Assembly: GCF_000612445.1 (NCBI RefSeq)
Contig: NZ_BALC01000002.1
Span: forward strand, 186,001 to 250,000
Direction: 5' to 3'
Source: Liquorilactobacillus sucicola DSM 21376 = JCM 15457
GTDB lineage: Bacteria > Bacillota > Bacilli > Lactobacillales > Lactobacillaceae
DNA: 64,000 nucleotides
Numbering within the stretch: the stretch's first letter is position 1; the number at the start of each line of letters is the position of its first letter. Below are positions 36,937-46,521 of this stretch, piece after piece. Position numbers and translations under genes: made by a program. Below the pieces are notes generated by a model that did no database searches, was not told the DNA's origin, and saw only the letters and a list, made by a program, of their open reading frames with translations.

Positions 36937-38145
36937 GTGGCTAAAAATGCAACAGGTGAGCGCCAGGCTGTCTGGAGAAAAAGTTTTTTGATTTTGTGGA
37001 TAGGGTGTTTCATCACAGCGCTAGGATATTCAATGACGATGCCATTTATCTCATTATACCTGGATACTTTAGGGCATTTCAGTAAATGGGAGCTTAATGT
37101 ATATTCAGGGATTGCTTTTTCAGTTACATATTTATCTCAAGCAATTGTTTCTCCGTTTTGGGGAAACTTAGCAGACCGCAAGGGAAGAAAACTAATGTGT
37201 TTGCGTGCTTCTGGGGTCATGGCCTTCACTATCTTTTTTGTAGGGATGGCACAGAGTGTGCTGATGGTCATTGTTTTGCGGTTGCTCCAAGGGGCATTTT
37301 CGGGATACATTAATAATGCGACTGCACTTATGGCAGGTGAGACACCACATCAAAAGAGCGGTCAGGTGATGGGGAATTTGATGACTGCCAATGTGACAGG
37401 GACCTTGCTTGGTCCGCTTTTTGGAGGAGTTATTGCAGGCGCTGTCGGTTATAGAATGACGTTTTTCATTACAGGTATTTTGATGGGATTAGTTTTTGCA
37501 TTAACTTTCTTGTACGTGACGGAGCACTTTACTCCCATTCCTGCAAAGAAAATAAAACCAATGGGTAAGATTTTTCACGAGTTGAAACAGCCTAGGCTGA
37601 TCATCGTGATGTTTATAACGACCCTCTTTGTGCAGTCTTCATTGATGTCGATTTCACCGATCATCAGTTTATTGGTAAGACAATTGATGCATGGTCAAGG
37701 GAATGTTTCTCTGGTCAGTGGTTTTGTAGCAGCTATGCCAGGTTTTGGAACGTTGCTGTTAGCTTCGAAAGTAGGACATCTAATGGATAAGATAGGACCA
37801 GAACGAGTTTTACTGACAGGTTTGCTGGCAACAGCAATTATTTTCGTTCCCATGTTTTTTGTTACCGCACCATGGCAGCTGGGACTTCTGCGTTTTTTGC
37901 TCGGTCTTTCCAGTGCAGCTATGCTGCCAGCTGTACAGACGATCCTGACACTGGATGTCCCAAATGAAGCATTTGGAAGGATTTTCAGCTATAATCAATC
38001 ATTTCAAGCTGCTGGTGGGGTTGCGGGGCCGATGGTTGGATCTTTTGTTTCGAGTCTTTTCAGTTATGAGTCCGTTTTTCTGGTAACAGCAATGCTGGTT
38101 GCAATTGATCTGATGATGGTTTTGCGTGTTGTTCGAAGGTCTTGA
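36937..38145 (+). CDS. MFS multidrug exporter (DHA1)
   Basis: 402 residues, 12 helices. Motif A GNLADRKGRK in loop 2-3, the drug-antiporter opening WIGCFITALGYSMTMPFISLYL, and a helix-5 motif ending in GTLLGPLFGG fit the MdtG-like efflux group. GTG start. Single gene with a bidirectional terminator. Confidence 0.9.
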   Translation: MAKNATGERQAVWRKSFLILWIGCFITALGYSMTMPFISLYLDTLGHFSKWELNVYSGIAFSVTYLSQAIVSPFWGNLADRKGRKLMCLRASGVMAFTIFFVGMAQSVLMVIVLRLLQGAFSGYINNATALMAGETPHQKSGQVMGNLMTANVTGTLLGPLFGGVIAGAVGYRMTFFITGILMGLVFALTFLYVTEHFTPIPAKKIKPMGKIFHELKQPRLIIVMFITTLFVQSSLMSISPIISLLVRQLMHGQGNVSLVSGFVAAMPGFGTLLLASKVGHLMDKIGPERVLLTGLLATAIIFVPMFFVTAPWQLGLLRFLLGLSSAAMLPAVQTILTLDVPNEAFGRIFSYNQSFQAAGGVAGPMVGSFVSSLFSYESVFLVTAMLVAIDLMMVLRVVRRS

Positions 38146-38163
38146 ATTTGACATATTAAGATA

Positions 38164-38216
38164 AAAATGTTGCAGGAAAGCTAAGTTTAAGCGCAGCTTT
38201 CTTGCAACATTTTTTG
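38164..38216. terminator. Bidirectional terminator
   Basis: aaaatgttgcaggaaagct / agctttcttgcaacattttt, 12-base loop, between convergent genes. Confidence 0.88.
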
Positions 38217-38235
38217 TTTATCGATTCGCCGAGAA

Positions 38236-38565
38236 CTATTCGAAAGATATTTCAAGCAGATAGCTTTTGGCACGTGTAATGTGGGTCGTTGTAATCCAGA
38301 TATTTTTAAAATACGAAACAGGCCCTTTAGTTTTTGCCTGATAATGGTCAAGCAATTCGCCATGTTGTGCAATGAACGCATCTTGCATTTTGTTAACCAT
38401 CAGTCTATTGTCAGGAAAATAGATTTCTTGATCAGAGACTTTTACGCTATCAGGAATGATTAAGCGAATGGTGTTACTGTATGAGGTGCTCAGTTGCTTG
38501 TAGTGATCTGGATGACGTTTTAGGAAGGATAATAAATTAAAAATTGAATCTGAGTTACTTGCCAT
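38236..38565 (-). CDS. Hypothetical protein, 109 aa
   Basis: Soluble protein without recognised family. ATG seven bases behind aaagga. Divergent from the phosphatase gene; a tataat at about 38610 lies in the shared region. Confidence 0.6.
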   Translation of the reverse strand: MASNSDSIFNLLSFLKRHPDHYKQLSTSYSNTIRLIIPDSVKVSDQEIYFPDNRLMVNKMQDAFIAQHGELLDHYQAKTKGPVSYFKNIWITTTHITRAKSYLLEISFE

Positions 38566-38680
38566 GTGATCAATCCTTTATAGTTAACTCAACTAACAGT
38601 TTATTTGGTATAATTGTACTATCTGATAACTGATATGTAAAATAGGTAAAAGCAGTTTATCTGCTAAGGAAGTGGAATGA

Positions 38681-39370
38681 ATGGTTGTTCATTTTTATTT
38701 AGTAAGACATGGTCAAACTGAACTTAATCGCCGCCGCCGGCTGCAAGGAATTACCGATTCCCCATTAACTAGAAAGGGAATTGCTATGGCGGAACATCTA
38801 GGCAAGGATCTCAAAAACGTTGAATTTAGCGCAGCTTATGTTAGTGATCTTAAACGCACCCAAGAAACTGCACGGTATATTTTAGAACAAAATAACAATA
38901 AGAAACCAGCGACCACAATAACAGCTGGTTTGCGTGAACTCAATTTTGGAACCTACGAAGAAATGAAAAATCGTCAACTAGTACCAACAATTCTAAAAAA
39001 AATAGGGTTACGAAAAATTATTGCTGCTTTTCGCGCACAGCAGCACGTTGCCGCGGTCACCAATTTGTTCAAGATTATGGATACAGCAGCACAGAGTGAA
39101 AGTGCACAACAGCTTAATCGAAGGATCACACGGACCCTAAGCGAGATAGCGCGTGAATACAAGGATGTGCAAGGTGAGGTCAACATTTTAGTTGTCGCAC
39201 ATGCGGTTGTACTTTCAGTTTTTATTGAAGGGTTAAAAGGAGATGTACCATTGTTGTTGTTGAAAAATGCACGTGTCAGTAAAGTTGATTTCGAAAACGG
39301 AGCTTTTAAAATTGTTAGTATTAATCAGAAAAAGTTAAATAATGATAGAAGTGAACAAAATGATAAATAA
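38681..39370 (+). CDS. Histidine phosphatase family protein (phosphoglycerate mutase-like)
   Basis: 229 residues. Catalytic VRHGQTELNRRRRLQG (7-22), substrate-loop ELNFGTYEEM and the second histidine in VVAHAVVL. Substrate unknown; this superfamily includes GpmB- and CobC-type phosphatases. Its stop overlaps the start of the next gene. Confidence 0.88.
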   Translation: MVVHFYLVRHGQTELNRRRRLQGITDSPLTRKGIAMAEHLGKDLKNVEFSAAYVSDLKRTQETARYILEQNNNKKPATTITAGLRELNFGTYEEMKNRQLVPTILKKIGLRKIIAAFRAQQHVAAVTNLFKIMDTAAQSESAQQLNRRITRTLSEIAREYKDVQGEVNILVVAHAVVLSVFIEGLKGDVPLLLLKNARVSKVDFENGAFKIVSINQKKLNNDRSEQNDK

Positions 39371-40334
39371 AAACACAGTGAATATGTTGCATCAACTTGT
39401 CAGCGAGAAAATCGTTCCGGGAGTTTCTTATGCAATGCTGCATCAGGGGCATCTTCAGGCCGAGGTTTTTGGAAAAAGGCAGCTCGTCCCTGTTGAAGAA
39501 GAGCTGAAGCCGGCTTTGTTGTACGATGTAGCCTCTCTCACGAAAGTTATCGGGACCACGACTGTTATTTTAAAGCTTGTCGAAGAAGGCAAGCTCAAGG
39601 TTGACGATCCCGTTAAGAAATATCTTCCGCAGTTTTCTGATGAACGCGTTACACTGAGGCATTTTTTGACACATACATCAGCTATCACGGGTTATATAAA
39701 GAATCGAAATTCTTTGAACGCTGAACAGCTAATTGAGGCACTTTATACCTTGCATACAGGAGACTGGTTTGAAAAAAAGGTCGTTTATACAGATGTTGGA
39801 ATGATCTTTCTTGGACTGATTATTGAAAGGTTATATCATAAGCCGGTCCAACAGGTAATTACTACGGAAGTGTTACAACCTCTGCAAATGAACGAAAGTA
39901 CCTTTAACCCAGATCCTGCAATGTGTGTCCCTACTGAGTTGTCACCTCAACGCGGACTTATTTGTGGACAGGTACACGACCCTAAGGCTAATATTATCGG
40001 AGAGCGCTGCGGTTCAGCGGGGCTTTTTATGTCGCTGTATGATTTAATTAAGTTTTCACTCTGGATGCTGGGCTCATCTTCAAACAAAAGGGTTCTGCAT
40101 GAAGAAACCATTGCGCATTTATTCAATGATCAGACACCTAATAGACAGTTGGGACGTTCTTTGGGATGGGATCTGCGTTTTAATAAACAAGGAAGCGCGT
40201 GCCTGTATCATACCGGTTTTACGGGAACCTTTATTCTCTTAGATAAAGAGAAACAGGATGCCCTAATTGTTTTAACAAACAGGTTCATCCGCGCGCAGCA
40301 AATGATCTTTTTTTGGAGAAACGCGATGAAATAA
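39360..40334 (+). CDS. Serine hydrolase, beta-lactamase class C / esterase-like
   Basis: 324 residues. SxxK motif ASLTK near residue 60, the YxN-equivalent YTDVG, and the KTG-equivalent HTGFTG. No signal peptide, so cytoplasmic and probably an esterase or peptidase rather than a penicillin-resistance enzyme. ATG 39360 overlaps the previous stop by 11 bases; an ATG six codons upstream has no site. Confidence 0.85.
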   Translation: MINKNTVNMLHQLVSEKIVPGVSYAMLHQGHLQAEVFGKRQLVPVEEELKPALLYDVASLTKVIGTTTVILKLVEEGKLKVDDPVKKYLPQFSDERVTLRHFLTHTSAITGYIKNRNSLNAEQLIEALYTLHTGDWFEKKVVYTDVGMIFLGLIIERLYHKPVQQVITTEVLQPLQMNESTFNPDPAMCVPTELSPQRGLICGQVHDPKANIIGERCGSAGLFMSLYDLIKFSLWMLGSSSNKRVLHEETIAHLFNDQTPNRQLGRSLGWDLRFNKQGSACLYHTGFTGTFILLDKEKQDALIVLTNRFIRAQQMIFFWRNAMK

Positions 40335-40395
40335 TAGCGCAGTACCTAAGTGAAAAGAAGTAGCGCAGCAAATTATAGTTATAGGAGGAATGACA

Positions 40396-41361
40396 GTGGA
40401 ACAACCACTCTTTTTAAAACCCTGCTTCCAAGAAAAAATTTGGGGCGGTCAAAGACTAAAAACAAAATTTGGTTATGATATTCCAAGCGACCACACGGGA
40501 GAATGTTGGGCGATTTCGGCGCACCCACATGGACCAGCGACTGTTTTGAATGGGCAGTATAGGGGGCAAACGTTAGCGCAATTATGGCGCGATCACCGTG
40601 AACTATTTGGCAATGCACCGGGAGATGTTTTCCCGTTACTGACCAAGATTCTTGACGCACGAACTGAACTTTCTGTGCAAGTTCATCCTGATGATACTTA
40701 TGCCTTGAAGAACGAGCATGAACTTGGTAAAACTGAATGTTGGTACGTGATCGCTGCAGACGAAGATTCCGAGATGATTTACGGGCATCATGCCAAGACA
40801 AGAGCGGAACTGACAGAATTGATCAAAGAAGGGCGTTGGAATGATCTTTTAAGGCACGTTCCAGTTAAAGCAGGGGATTTTCTTTATGTGCCTAGTGGAA
40901 CCATCCATGCGATCGGCAAAGGTGTGATGGTTTTGGAAACACAGCAAAGTAGTGATACGACATATCGCGTCTATGACTTTGACCGTATAGATAAAAAAAG
41001 CGGGCAAAAACGCGAACTGCACATCAAACAGTCTATTGATGTGACGAATGTTCCCCACCTGGACCCACAACTTGATATTACGAAAAAACAGCAAGGCGAT
41101 GCTGTGATTACAAAATTTGTTGCAACAGACTTTTTCAGTGTATATAAGTGGGAGCTTCCCTCTGGAAAGGCAGCTTTTCGTCGGCAGGAGGCACCATATA
41201 CGTTAGTTTCAGTCCTTGATGGTCAGGGAAAAATAGATGTTGCGGGGAAAAGCTATCCATTAACTAAGGGGCAGCATTTTATATTACCATATGGCGTTAA
41301 AGAATGGATTTTGCACGGCAAGCTCTCAATCATTGCCTCTGAACCTGGAATTAAGGCTTAA
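40396..41361 (+). CDS. manA: Mannose-6-phosphate isomerase, class I
   Basis: 321 residues. Interconverts fructose-6-P and mannose-6-P. Cupin zinc ligands are visible in QVHPDDTYAL, GKTECWYV and VPSGTIHAIG, then ETQQSSDTTYRVYD. The start is taken as GTG 40396, seven bases behind ggagga; ATG 40390 abuts that site. Followed by repeat R3 and a terminator. Confidence 0.95.
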   Translation: MEQPLFLKPCFQEKIWGGQRLKTKFGYDIPSDHTGECWAISAHPHGPATVLNGQYRGQTLAQLWRDHRELFGNAPGDVFPLLTKILDARTELSVQVHPDDTYALKNEHELGKTECWYVIAADEDSEMIYGHHAKTRAELTELIKEGRWNDLLRHVPVKAGDFLYVPSGTIHAIGKGVMVLETQQSSDTTYRVYDFDRIDKKSGQKRELHIKQSIDVTNVPHLDPQLDITKKQQGDAVITKFVATDFFSVYKWELPSGKAAFRRQEAPYTLVSVLDGQGKIDVAGKSYPLTKGQHFILPYGVKEWILHGKLSIIASEPGIKA

Positions 41362-41363
41362 AT

Positions 41364-41447
41364 CGGCTATTTTGACTTATGGAACACGTTTATACGGAAT
41401 AAAAGAGAGGCTGTGCCAAAAGTGAAATTTTGGCACAGCCTCTTCTT
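41364..41447 (+). repeat. Dispersed 3'-UTR repeat R3
   Basis: Starts right after the manA stop; identical to R2 from acttatggaac through the start of the terminator stem. Confidence 0.8.
41402..41447 (+). terminator. Terminator of manA, in R3
   Basis: agaggctgtgccaaaa / ttttggcacagcctct with an eight-base loop. Confidence 0.88.
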
Positions 41448-41471
41448 ACCTATGGTTAGTCAAGGAGAAAA

Positions 41472-41636
41472 ATGGGAAAAAATCCGACTACTCAAGCAAC
41501 ACTATGGTTCTCACAATCTCATGCCAAAACGAGTGTAAATAAAACAGTACGCTATCTGAAATTGAAAGCAGCAATGTGCGGCCTGCTAGAATCAAGCCAT
41601 AAGGTAAAAACTATTCTTGACTATTATTCTCTGTGA
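41472..41636 (+). CDS. Possible small protein, 54 aa
   Basis: ATG four bases behind aaggag, encoding a basic peptide (WFSQSHAKTSVNKTVRYLKL) that ends 12 bases before the convergent gatD stop. No family recognised; site spacing is short. It may be real but unsupported by any relative. Confidence 0.35.
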   Translation: MGKNPTTQATLWFSQSHAKTSVNKTVRYLKLKAAMCGLLESSHKVKTILDYYSL

Positions 41637-41648
41637 TTACATTTTTAC

Positions 41649-42353
41649 TCAGTAAGTTGGTTTGACGATCAGTTTTTCCTGCTGTTCTAAATCAGCGGTG
41701 GGGTATTTTCGTTTGAGTGCAGTTAATAACAATCTTTTTGCTAGCTCACCATTACGTGCCAAAATAGGTCCATGAAAGTAGGAACAAAAGACATTTTTAT
41801 AAATGGCTCCTTCAGATTTGTCCTCGCCATTATTACCATGTCCGCTAATAACGTTGCCCAAGGGGCGCTCACCTTCCCCTAGAAAGGTAAGCCCGTTGTG
41901 GTTCTCAAAACCGTGGTATGTCTGGTCAGTTTCAACATTCTTTATAACGATATCACCGATAAAACGATGATTGTCTTGGCTCTTAGTATAATGCGGTAAA
42001 GCACTAATGCCTTTAATACGCTCACCGTCAGCACCGATATAGTATTGGCCCAGCAGCTGATAGCCGCCGCAAATAGCGAGCATTGGTCCGCCATCTTCGA
42101 TATAAGCAGTTAGGTCTTCCTTTTTTCCTTGGATATCTTTGGAGACAATGACTTGTTCATAATCTTGACCACCGCCAAAGAAGGCTAAATCATATTTTGC
42201 GGGTTCAAAAGGCTGCTTCAAACTAACTATTTCAGAAGTCAACTCAACATTCATTTTTTTAGCATAATAGTTAAGTACAAGAATGTTTCCAATATCACCA
42301 TAAGTATTCATTAGATCACCATATAAATGAGCTACTTTCAATGTATAAGGCAT
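41649..42353 (-). CDS. gatD: Lipid II isoglutaminyl synthase, glutamine amidotransferase subunit
   Basis: 234 residues, class I glutaminase of the CobB/CobQ type. Supplies ammonia to MurT for amidation of the glutamate in lipid II. Catalytic Cys95 in LAICGGYQLLGQ and His195 in FHGPIL are present. Starts two bases after the murT stop, behind aaggaatgg, in an operon with it. Confidence 0.95.
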   Translation of the reverse strand: MPYTLKVAHLYGDLMNTYGDIGNILVLNYYAKKMNVELTSEIVSLKQPFEPAKYDLAFFGGGQDYEQVIVSKDIQGKKEDLTAYIEDGGPMLAICGGYQLLGQYYIGADGERIKGISALPHYTKSQDNHRFIGDIVIKNVETDQTYHGFENHNGLTFLGEGERPLGNVISGHGNNGEDKSEGAIYKNVFCSYFHGPILARNGELAKRLLLTALKRKYPTADLEQQEKLIVKPTY

Positions 42354-42355
42354 TA

Positions 42356-43705
42356 TTATTCCATTCCTTCCTTAATATAATTTTGTGAAGCCATTGCCTT
42401 GCGCAGTTGTAAGACAGCGGTATAGGTCGCTAAAACGTAAACATGCTTTGTGGGCATCTTTTTAATAGATTCAAGAACTGCATTTAAATTTTCCCGTTCT
42501 TCGAAGTTCTCAGGGACAACTCCAGCAACTTTGAGACGAAAGGCTATGTCGCGGTATCTTTCTCCACCAGCGAGGACTTGGGGGATTCTGTCAAATGGCA
42601 GTTCCTCAAAACGACCGTCCCAGATCCAGCTAGTGTCAATACCGTCTGCATAATTCGCGTTTAATAAGACAGCCAATGAGAAGGGTTCTGAATCTGTTTT
42701 GATCATACTTAGCACTTGGTCGAGTCCAACTGGATTTTTGACCAGAATCAGAGTGACTTCTTTGCCATCTATTGAAACTACCTCTTGCCGGCCAAAGACT
42801 TTTTCATCTTTGCTGCCTAAAGCTTGTATAATTCGACTTGTGTCAACTTTAAAATAATGTCCGACACTGTAAGCAGCTAAAGCATTATAAATATTATAGG
42901 TGCCGCCGATATGCAATGTTATTGGGTGACCGTCGATTTCAAAGGTTGATGTAGTTGGTGTTTGTTTTGTTATCTTCGTCACTTGATGGTCTAAGACCGG
43001 ACGCTTGAAATCACAATTTGGACAGTAATATTTTCCTAGATTGCTGTAAGTTAGTTGGTAATAGTGAAGAATGTTTTGACATTTTGGACATAACAGCCCA
43101 TCCGTATTAGGTGCAGCCATCTGTTCTTGGTCTTTTGCAGCGTTAAAACCGTAGTAGATAATAGGGTTGGGAAGTTTTTCACTATTGAAGATCGGTGCAT
43201 CACCATTTGCAATAATTGTTGCTTTGGGTGCCAACCGAATTCCTGCAAGTATTTTAGAATAGGTCGTGTAGATCTCGCCATAGCGGTCCATCTGATCTCT
43301 GAAAATATTAGTTAATACAAAAGCGCTCGGGTTAACATAACGTGTGATCAGAGCAACGTTGGCTTCATCAGTTTCTAGGACGGCTAAAGGTTTCCCTGAT
43401 TTAGTGCGTTGTGCTGTTAAGAAGGCCGTTACAATACCTTGTTTCATATTTGATCCGCTGGGATTAGTCAGGACGTTGTCATAATTAGTTCGTAAAACTT
43501 TGACAGTTAAGGCGGTCGTTAATGTTTTACCGTTTGTTCCAGTAATGATAACGACATCATAATTTTTGGATAAAGTCTGTAAAACCTCAGGATCAAGTGC
43601 AAGGGTTATTTTACCAGGTAATGCTGTTCCTCCATGTAGAAAGTTATGCAAGAACCAGTACGATGCACGACCAGCTGCAATTGCGACTGAGCTTTTAAAC
43701 GACAT
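42356..43705 (-). CDS. murT: Lipid II isoglutaminyl synthase, Mur-ligase-like subunit
   Basis: 449 residues. ATP-binding GTNGKT (56-61), Mur-ligase central domain, and the MurT-specific four-cysteine zinc ribbon CPKC...CPNC (about 205-230). With GatD it makes D-isoglutamine in peptidoglycan, needed for cross-linking. ATG behind cggagg. A hairpin lies just upstream of that site. Confidence 0.96.
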   Translation of the reverse strand: MSFKSSVAIAAGRASYWFLHNFLHGGTALPGKITLALDPEVLQTLSKNYDVVIITGTNGKTLTTALTVKVLRTNYDNVLTNPSGSNMKQGIVTAFLTAQRTKSGKPLAVLETDEANVALITRYVNPSAFVLTNIFRDQMDRYGEIYTTYSKILAGIRLAPKATIIANGDAPIFNSEKLPNPIIYYGFNAAKDQEQMAAPNTDGLLCPKCQNILHYYQLTYSNLGKYYCPNCDFKRPVLDHQVTKITKQTPTTSTFEIDGHPITLHIGGTYNIYNALAAYSVGHYFKVDTSRIIQALGSKDEKVFGRQEVVSIDGKEVTLILVKNPVGLDQVLSMIKTDSEPFSLAVLLNANYADGIDTSWIWDGRFEELPFDRIPQVLAGGERYRDIAFRLKVAGVVPENFEERENLNAVLESIKKMPTKHVYVLATYTAVLQLRKAMASQNYIKEGME

Positions 43706-43721
43706 GCTTTTTCCTCCGTTT

Positions 43722-43758
43722 CAAAGCGATATAATGAATTACTTAAAGAATCGCTTTG
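43722..43758 (-). promoter_or_regulatory. Inverted repeat in the murT leader
   Basis: Perfect nine-base arms caaagcgat / atcgctttg with a 19-base loop, ending about four bases before the murT ribosome binding site. Could be an operator or an RNA switch limiting translation. Confidence 0.5.
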
Positions 43759-43937
43759 TTTGATAATATCATTTTGTATCATATCATAAATACTGATGAG
43801 TGTATGTTTTTTGCTAGCTTTTACTGTGAAAATTAATATTTTTGAAGGGATTGTTTTTATTTTCAATCAAGTGTAGTGAAATTTTGGTGAAAATCATATA
43901 TACTTGGTAGGAGAGTCTTGATTTGGAGTGGATCATT

Positions 43938-44522
43938 TTGGCGCAATTATTTTTTCGTTATGGGGCAATGAATAGTGGCAAAAGCATCGAAATACTGAAG
44001 GTTGCGCATAACTATGAGGAACAACATAAAAGTGTCATTATCATGACAAGTGCGGTTGATAAACGTGAGCAGGTCGGCTATATTGCAAGCCGGATCGGCA
44101 TGAAGCGAAGGGCCGTACCAATTTATGAGCAAACGGATATTTACAAGGAAGTAATTAAACGCGATTCGCAGACTGCATGTGTACTTATTGATGAAGCGCA
44201 GTTTTTAATTAAACATCATATAGTTGAATTGGCAAAGATCGTTGACGAACTTAAGATACCAGTTATGACTTTCGGTCTAAAGAATGATTTTCGCAATGAG
44301 TTGTTCGAAGGGTCGAAATATCTTCTCTTGTATGCAGATAAGATAGAAGAAATGAAAACAATTTGCTGGTTTTGTCAAAAGAAAGCGATCATGAATCTGC
44401 GAGTTAACGATGGCAAACCTATCTATGAAGGAGAACAGATAATGGTTGGCGGCAATGAGTCTTATTATCCTGTCTGCCGACGGCACTACCTGCATCCGCC
44501 GCTCCCAGATAGGCGTCGATGA
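43938..44522 (+). CDS. tdk: Thymidine kinase
   Basis: 194 residues. Phosphorylates thymidine for dTMP salvage. P-loop GAMNSGKS (9-16), DEAQF, and the C-terminal zinc-ribbon CWFC and CRRHY. TTG 43938 chosen, six bases behind ggagtgg; residues upstream in frame are not conserved in the family. Confidence 0.95.
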   Translation: MAQLFFRYGAMNSGKSIEILKVAHNYEEQHKSVIIMTSAVDKREQVGYIASRIGMKRRAVPIYEQTDIYKEVIKRDSQTACVLIDEAQFLIKHHIVELAKIVDELKIPVMTFGLKNDFRNELFEGSKYLLLYADKIEEMKTICWFCQKKAIMNLRVNDGKPIYEGEQIMVGGNESYYPVCRRHYLHPPLPDRRR

Positions 44523-44579
44523 TACATATTTTACTATATATCTATAGAAGAATTCATTTTTTGATGGAGGAAATTATTA

Positions 44580-45662
44580 ATGAACGATTTGTTTGATAGA
44601 CTGCAGACACTTAAGGACCGTTATGAAGAATTAGGTGGTTTGCTGTCTGACCCGGATGTTATTTCTGATACCAAACGTTTTACCAGTTTGTCGAAGGAGA
44701 TGGCTGATTTACGTGAGACAGTTGAAAAGTACGATCAGTATAAAAAAGTAACTGACTTGATCAAGGAAGATGAAGAATTACTTGGTGAAAAACTTGATGA
44801 TGAAATGGCTGCAATGGCTAAGGAAGAATTAGCAGAAGCTAAGTCCGAACGTGAAAAATTGGAAGAGGAAATCAAAGTCTTGCTGCTTCCTAAGGATCCT
44901 AACGATGGCAAGAATATTATTATGGAAATTCGAGGAGCTGCTGGTGGAGATGAAGCTAGTCTTTTCGCTAGTGATCTCTTCAGTATGTATGCTAAGTATG
45001 CAGAAAAACAGAAGTGGTCGATAGAAGTTCTGGACAAGAATGTTACTGAGGTAGGTGGCTTTAAGGAAATTGCACTGCTTATCAATGGCGAGAGCGTTTA
45101 TTCCAAACTTAAGTATGAGAGTGGAGCACATCGCGTCCAGCGGGTACCTGTTACTGAGTCTGCAGGACGGGTTCATACTTCCACGGCGACAGTAGTTGTT
45201 ATGCCTGAAGAAGAAGACGTCGAGATCGAAATCGATCCAAAAGATATTCGAGTCGATGTTTATCGGTCTTCCGGAGCTGGTGGACAACATATTAATAAGA
45301 CATCGTCTGCTGTTCGAATGACCCATCTCCCAACGGGAATTGTTGTTGCAATGCAGGATCAGCGTTCACAACAGCAAAACCGTGAAAAAGCAATGAAGAT
45401 TTTAAAGGCACGTGTCTATGACTACTATTCATCCAAAGAACAGAATGAATATGATAAGAACCGTAAATCAGCTGTTGGAACGGGTGATCGTTCTGAAAGA
45501 ATCAGGACTTATAATTATCCGCAAAATCGTGTTACTGATCATCGAATTGGTTTGACCTTGAATAAATTGGATCGGATCATGAATGGCGAACTTGAAGAAG
45601 TGATTGATGCTTTGATTCTGTATGATCAAACAAAGGCTTTGGAGAACTTGCAAAATGAGTAG
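44580..45662 (+). CDS. prfA: Peptide chain release factor 1
   Basis: 360 residues, normal length. Reads UAA and UAG. The GGQ tripeptide (234-236 in [11 protein letters not shown]) is the methylation target of PrmC, whose gene follows with an eight-base overlap. Confidence 0.98.
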   Translation: MNDLFDRLQTLKDRYEELGGLLSDPDVISDTKRFTSLSKEMADLRETVEKYDQYKKVTDLIKEDEELLGEKLDDEMAAMAKEELAEAKSEREKLEEEIKVLLLPKDPNDGKNIIMEIRGAAGGDEASLFASDLFSMYAKYAEKQKWSIEVLDKNVTEVGGFKEIALLINGESVYSKLKYESGAHRVQRVPVTESAGRVHTSTATVVVMPEEEDVEIEIDPKDIRVDVYRSSGAGGQHINKTSSAVRMTHLPTGIVVAMQDQRSQQQNREKAMKILKARVYDYYSSKEQNEYDKNRKSAVGTGDRSERIRTYNYPQNRVTDHRIGLTLNKLDRIMNGELEEVIDALILYDQTKALENLQNE

Positions 45663-46506
45663 TTTAACGTATTTTGAAGCCCAAAAATGGGCTTCTTCTT
45701 TTGTGTCTAAGCACAAGATTGATAAAAGCACGGTCGATATGTTGTTGTTGGGGATGAAAGATTGGAATCTGACTGACTTGTTGCTAAATTATCGCGTCCA
45801 GATGCCGGTAGCAGAATTTGAAAGATTTAAGAGTATGGTTGAAAAGGTCTGTCAAGGATGGCCCCCACAGTATCTACTTGGTGAAGCTTCTTTTTTGGGG
45901 CGTAAGTTTAAGGTAACAGAAGACACCCTAATCCCTCGGCAAGAAACAGCGGAGCTGGTTGAGTGGGTGCTGATGGACTTTAAGGATGAGCAACGCTCCT
46001 TAAATGTTGCAGATATTGGAACGGGGACAGGCATCATTGGCATTTCGCTTAAACTGGAGAATCCCCACTGGAATGTTACCTTGACAGATATTTCTTCTGC
46101 TGCACTTTCGGTGGCAGATGCTAATGCCCGTAGATATAAGCTTAATACAAAAAATGTCTGCAGTGATTTGTTTTTAGCATTAGATGAACGTTTCGATGTT
46201 ATTGTATCTAATCCCCCTTATATCGCTGCGGCAGAAAAAAGTTTGATGGATAAGAGTGTTATCACATATGAACCACATGTAGCACTTTTTGCTGCAGAAG
46301 AAGGGCTTCACGTCTATCGCCGCATGGCAGCTGAGATTGAACCATATTTAAAAGCCGAAGCTGTCTTGTACTTAGAAATTGGTTTTCAACAAGGTCAAGC
46401 TGTGAAACAAATTTTTCAAGACGCTTTTCCTAATGCGGATGTTTTTCTCCGCAGTGATATTACAGGGCATGACAGAATGATTAAAGTTGTTTTTCATAAT
46501 TCTTGA
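45655..46506 (+). CDS. prmC: Release factor glutamine methyltransferase
   Basis: 283 residues. Methylates the GGQ glutamine of release factors. SAM site [14 protein letters not shown] and the catalytic NPPY motif (SNPPYIAA) are present. ATG 45655 lies within the end of prfA. Confidence 0.96.
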   Translation: MSSLTYFEAQKWASSFVSKHKIDKSTVDMLLLGMKDWNLTDLLLNYRVQMPVAEFERFKSMVEKVCQGWPPQYLLGEASFLGRKFKVTEDTLIPRQETAELVEWVLMDFKDEQRSLNVADIGTGTGIIGISLKLENPHWNVTLTDISSAALSVADANARRYKLNTKNVCSDLFLALDERFDVIVSNPPYIAAAEKSLMDKSVITYEPHVALFAAEEGLHVYRRMAAEIEPYLKAEAVLYLEIGFQQGQAVKQIFQDAFPNADVFLRSDITGHDRMIKVVFHNS

Positions 46507-46521
46507 TGAGAGGGTGAACGA

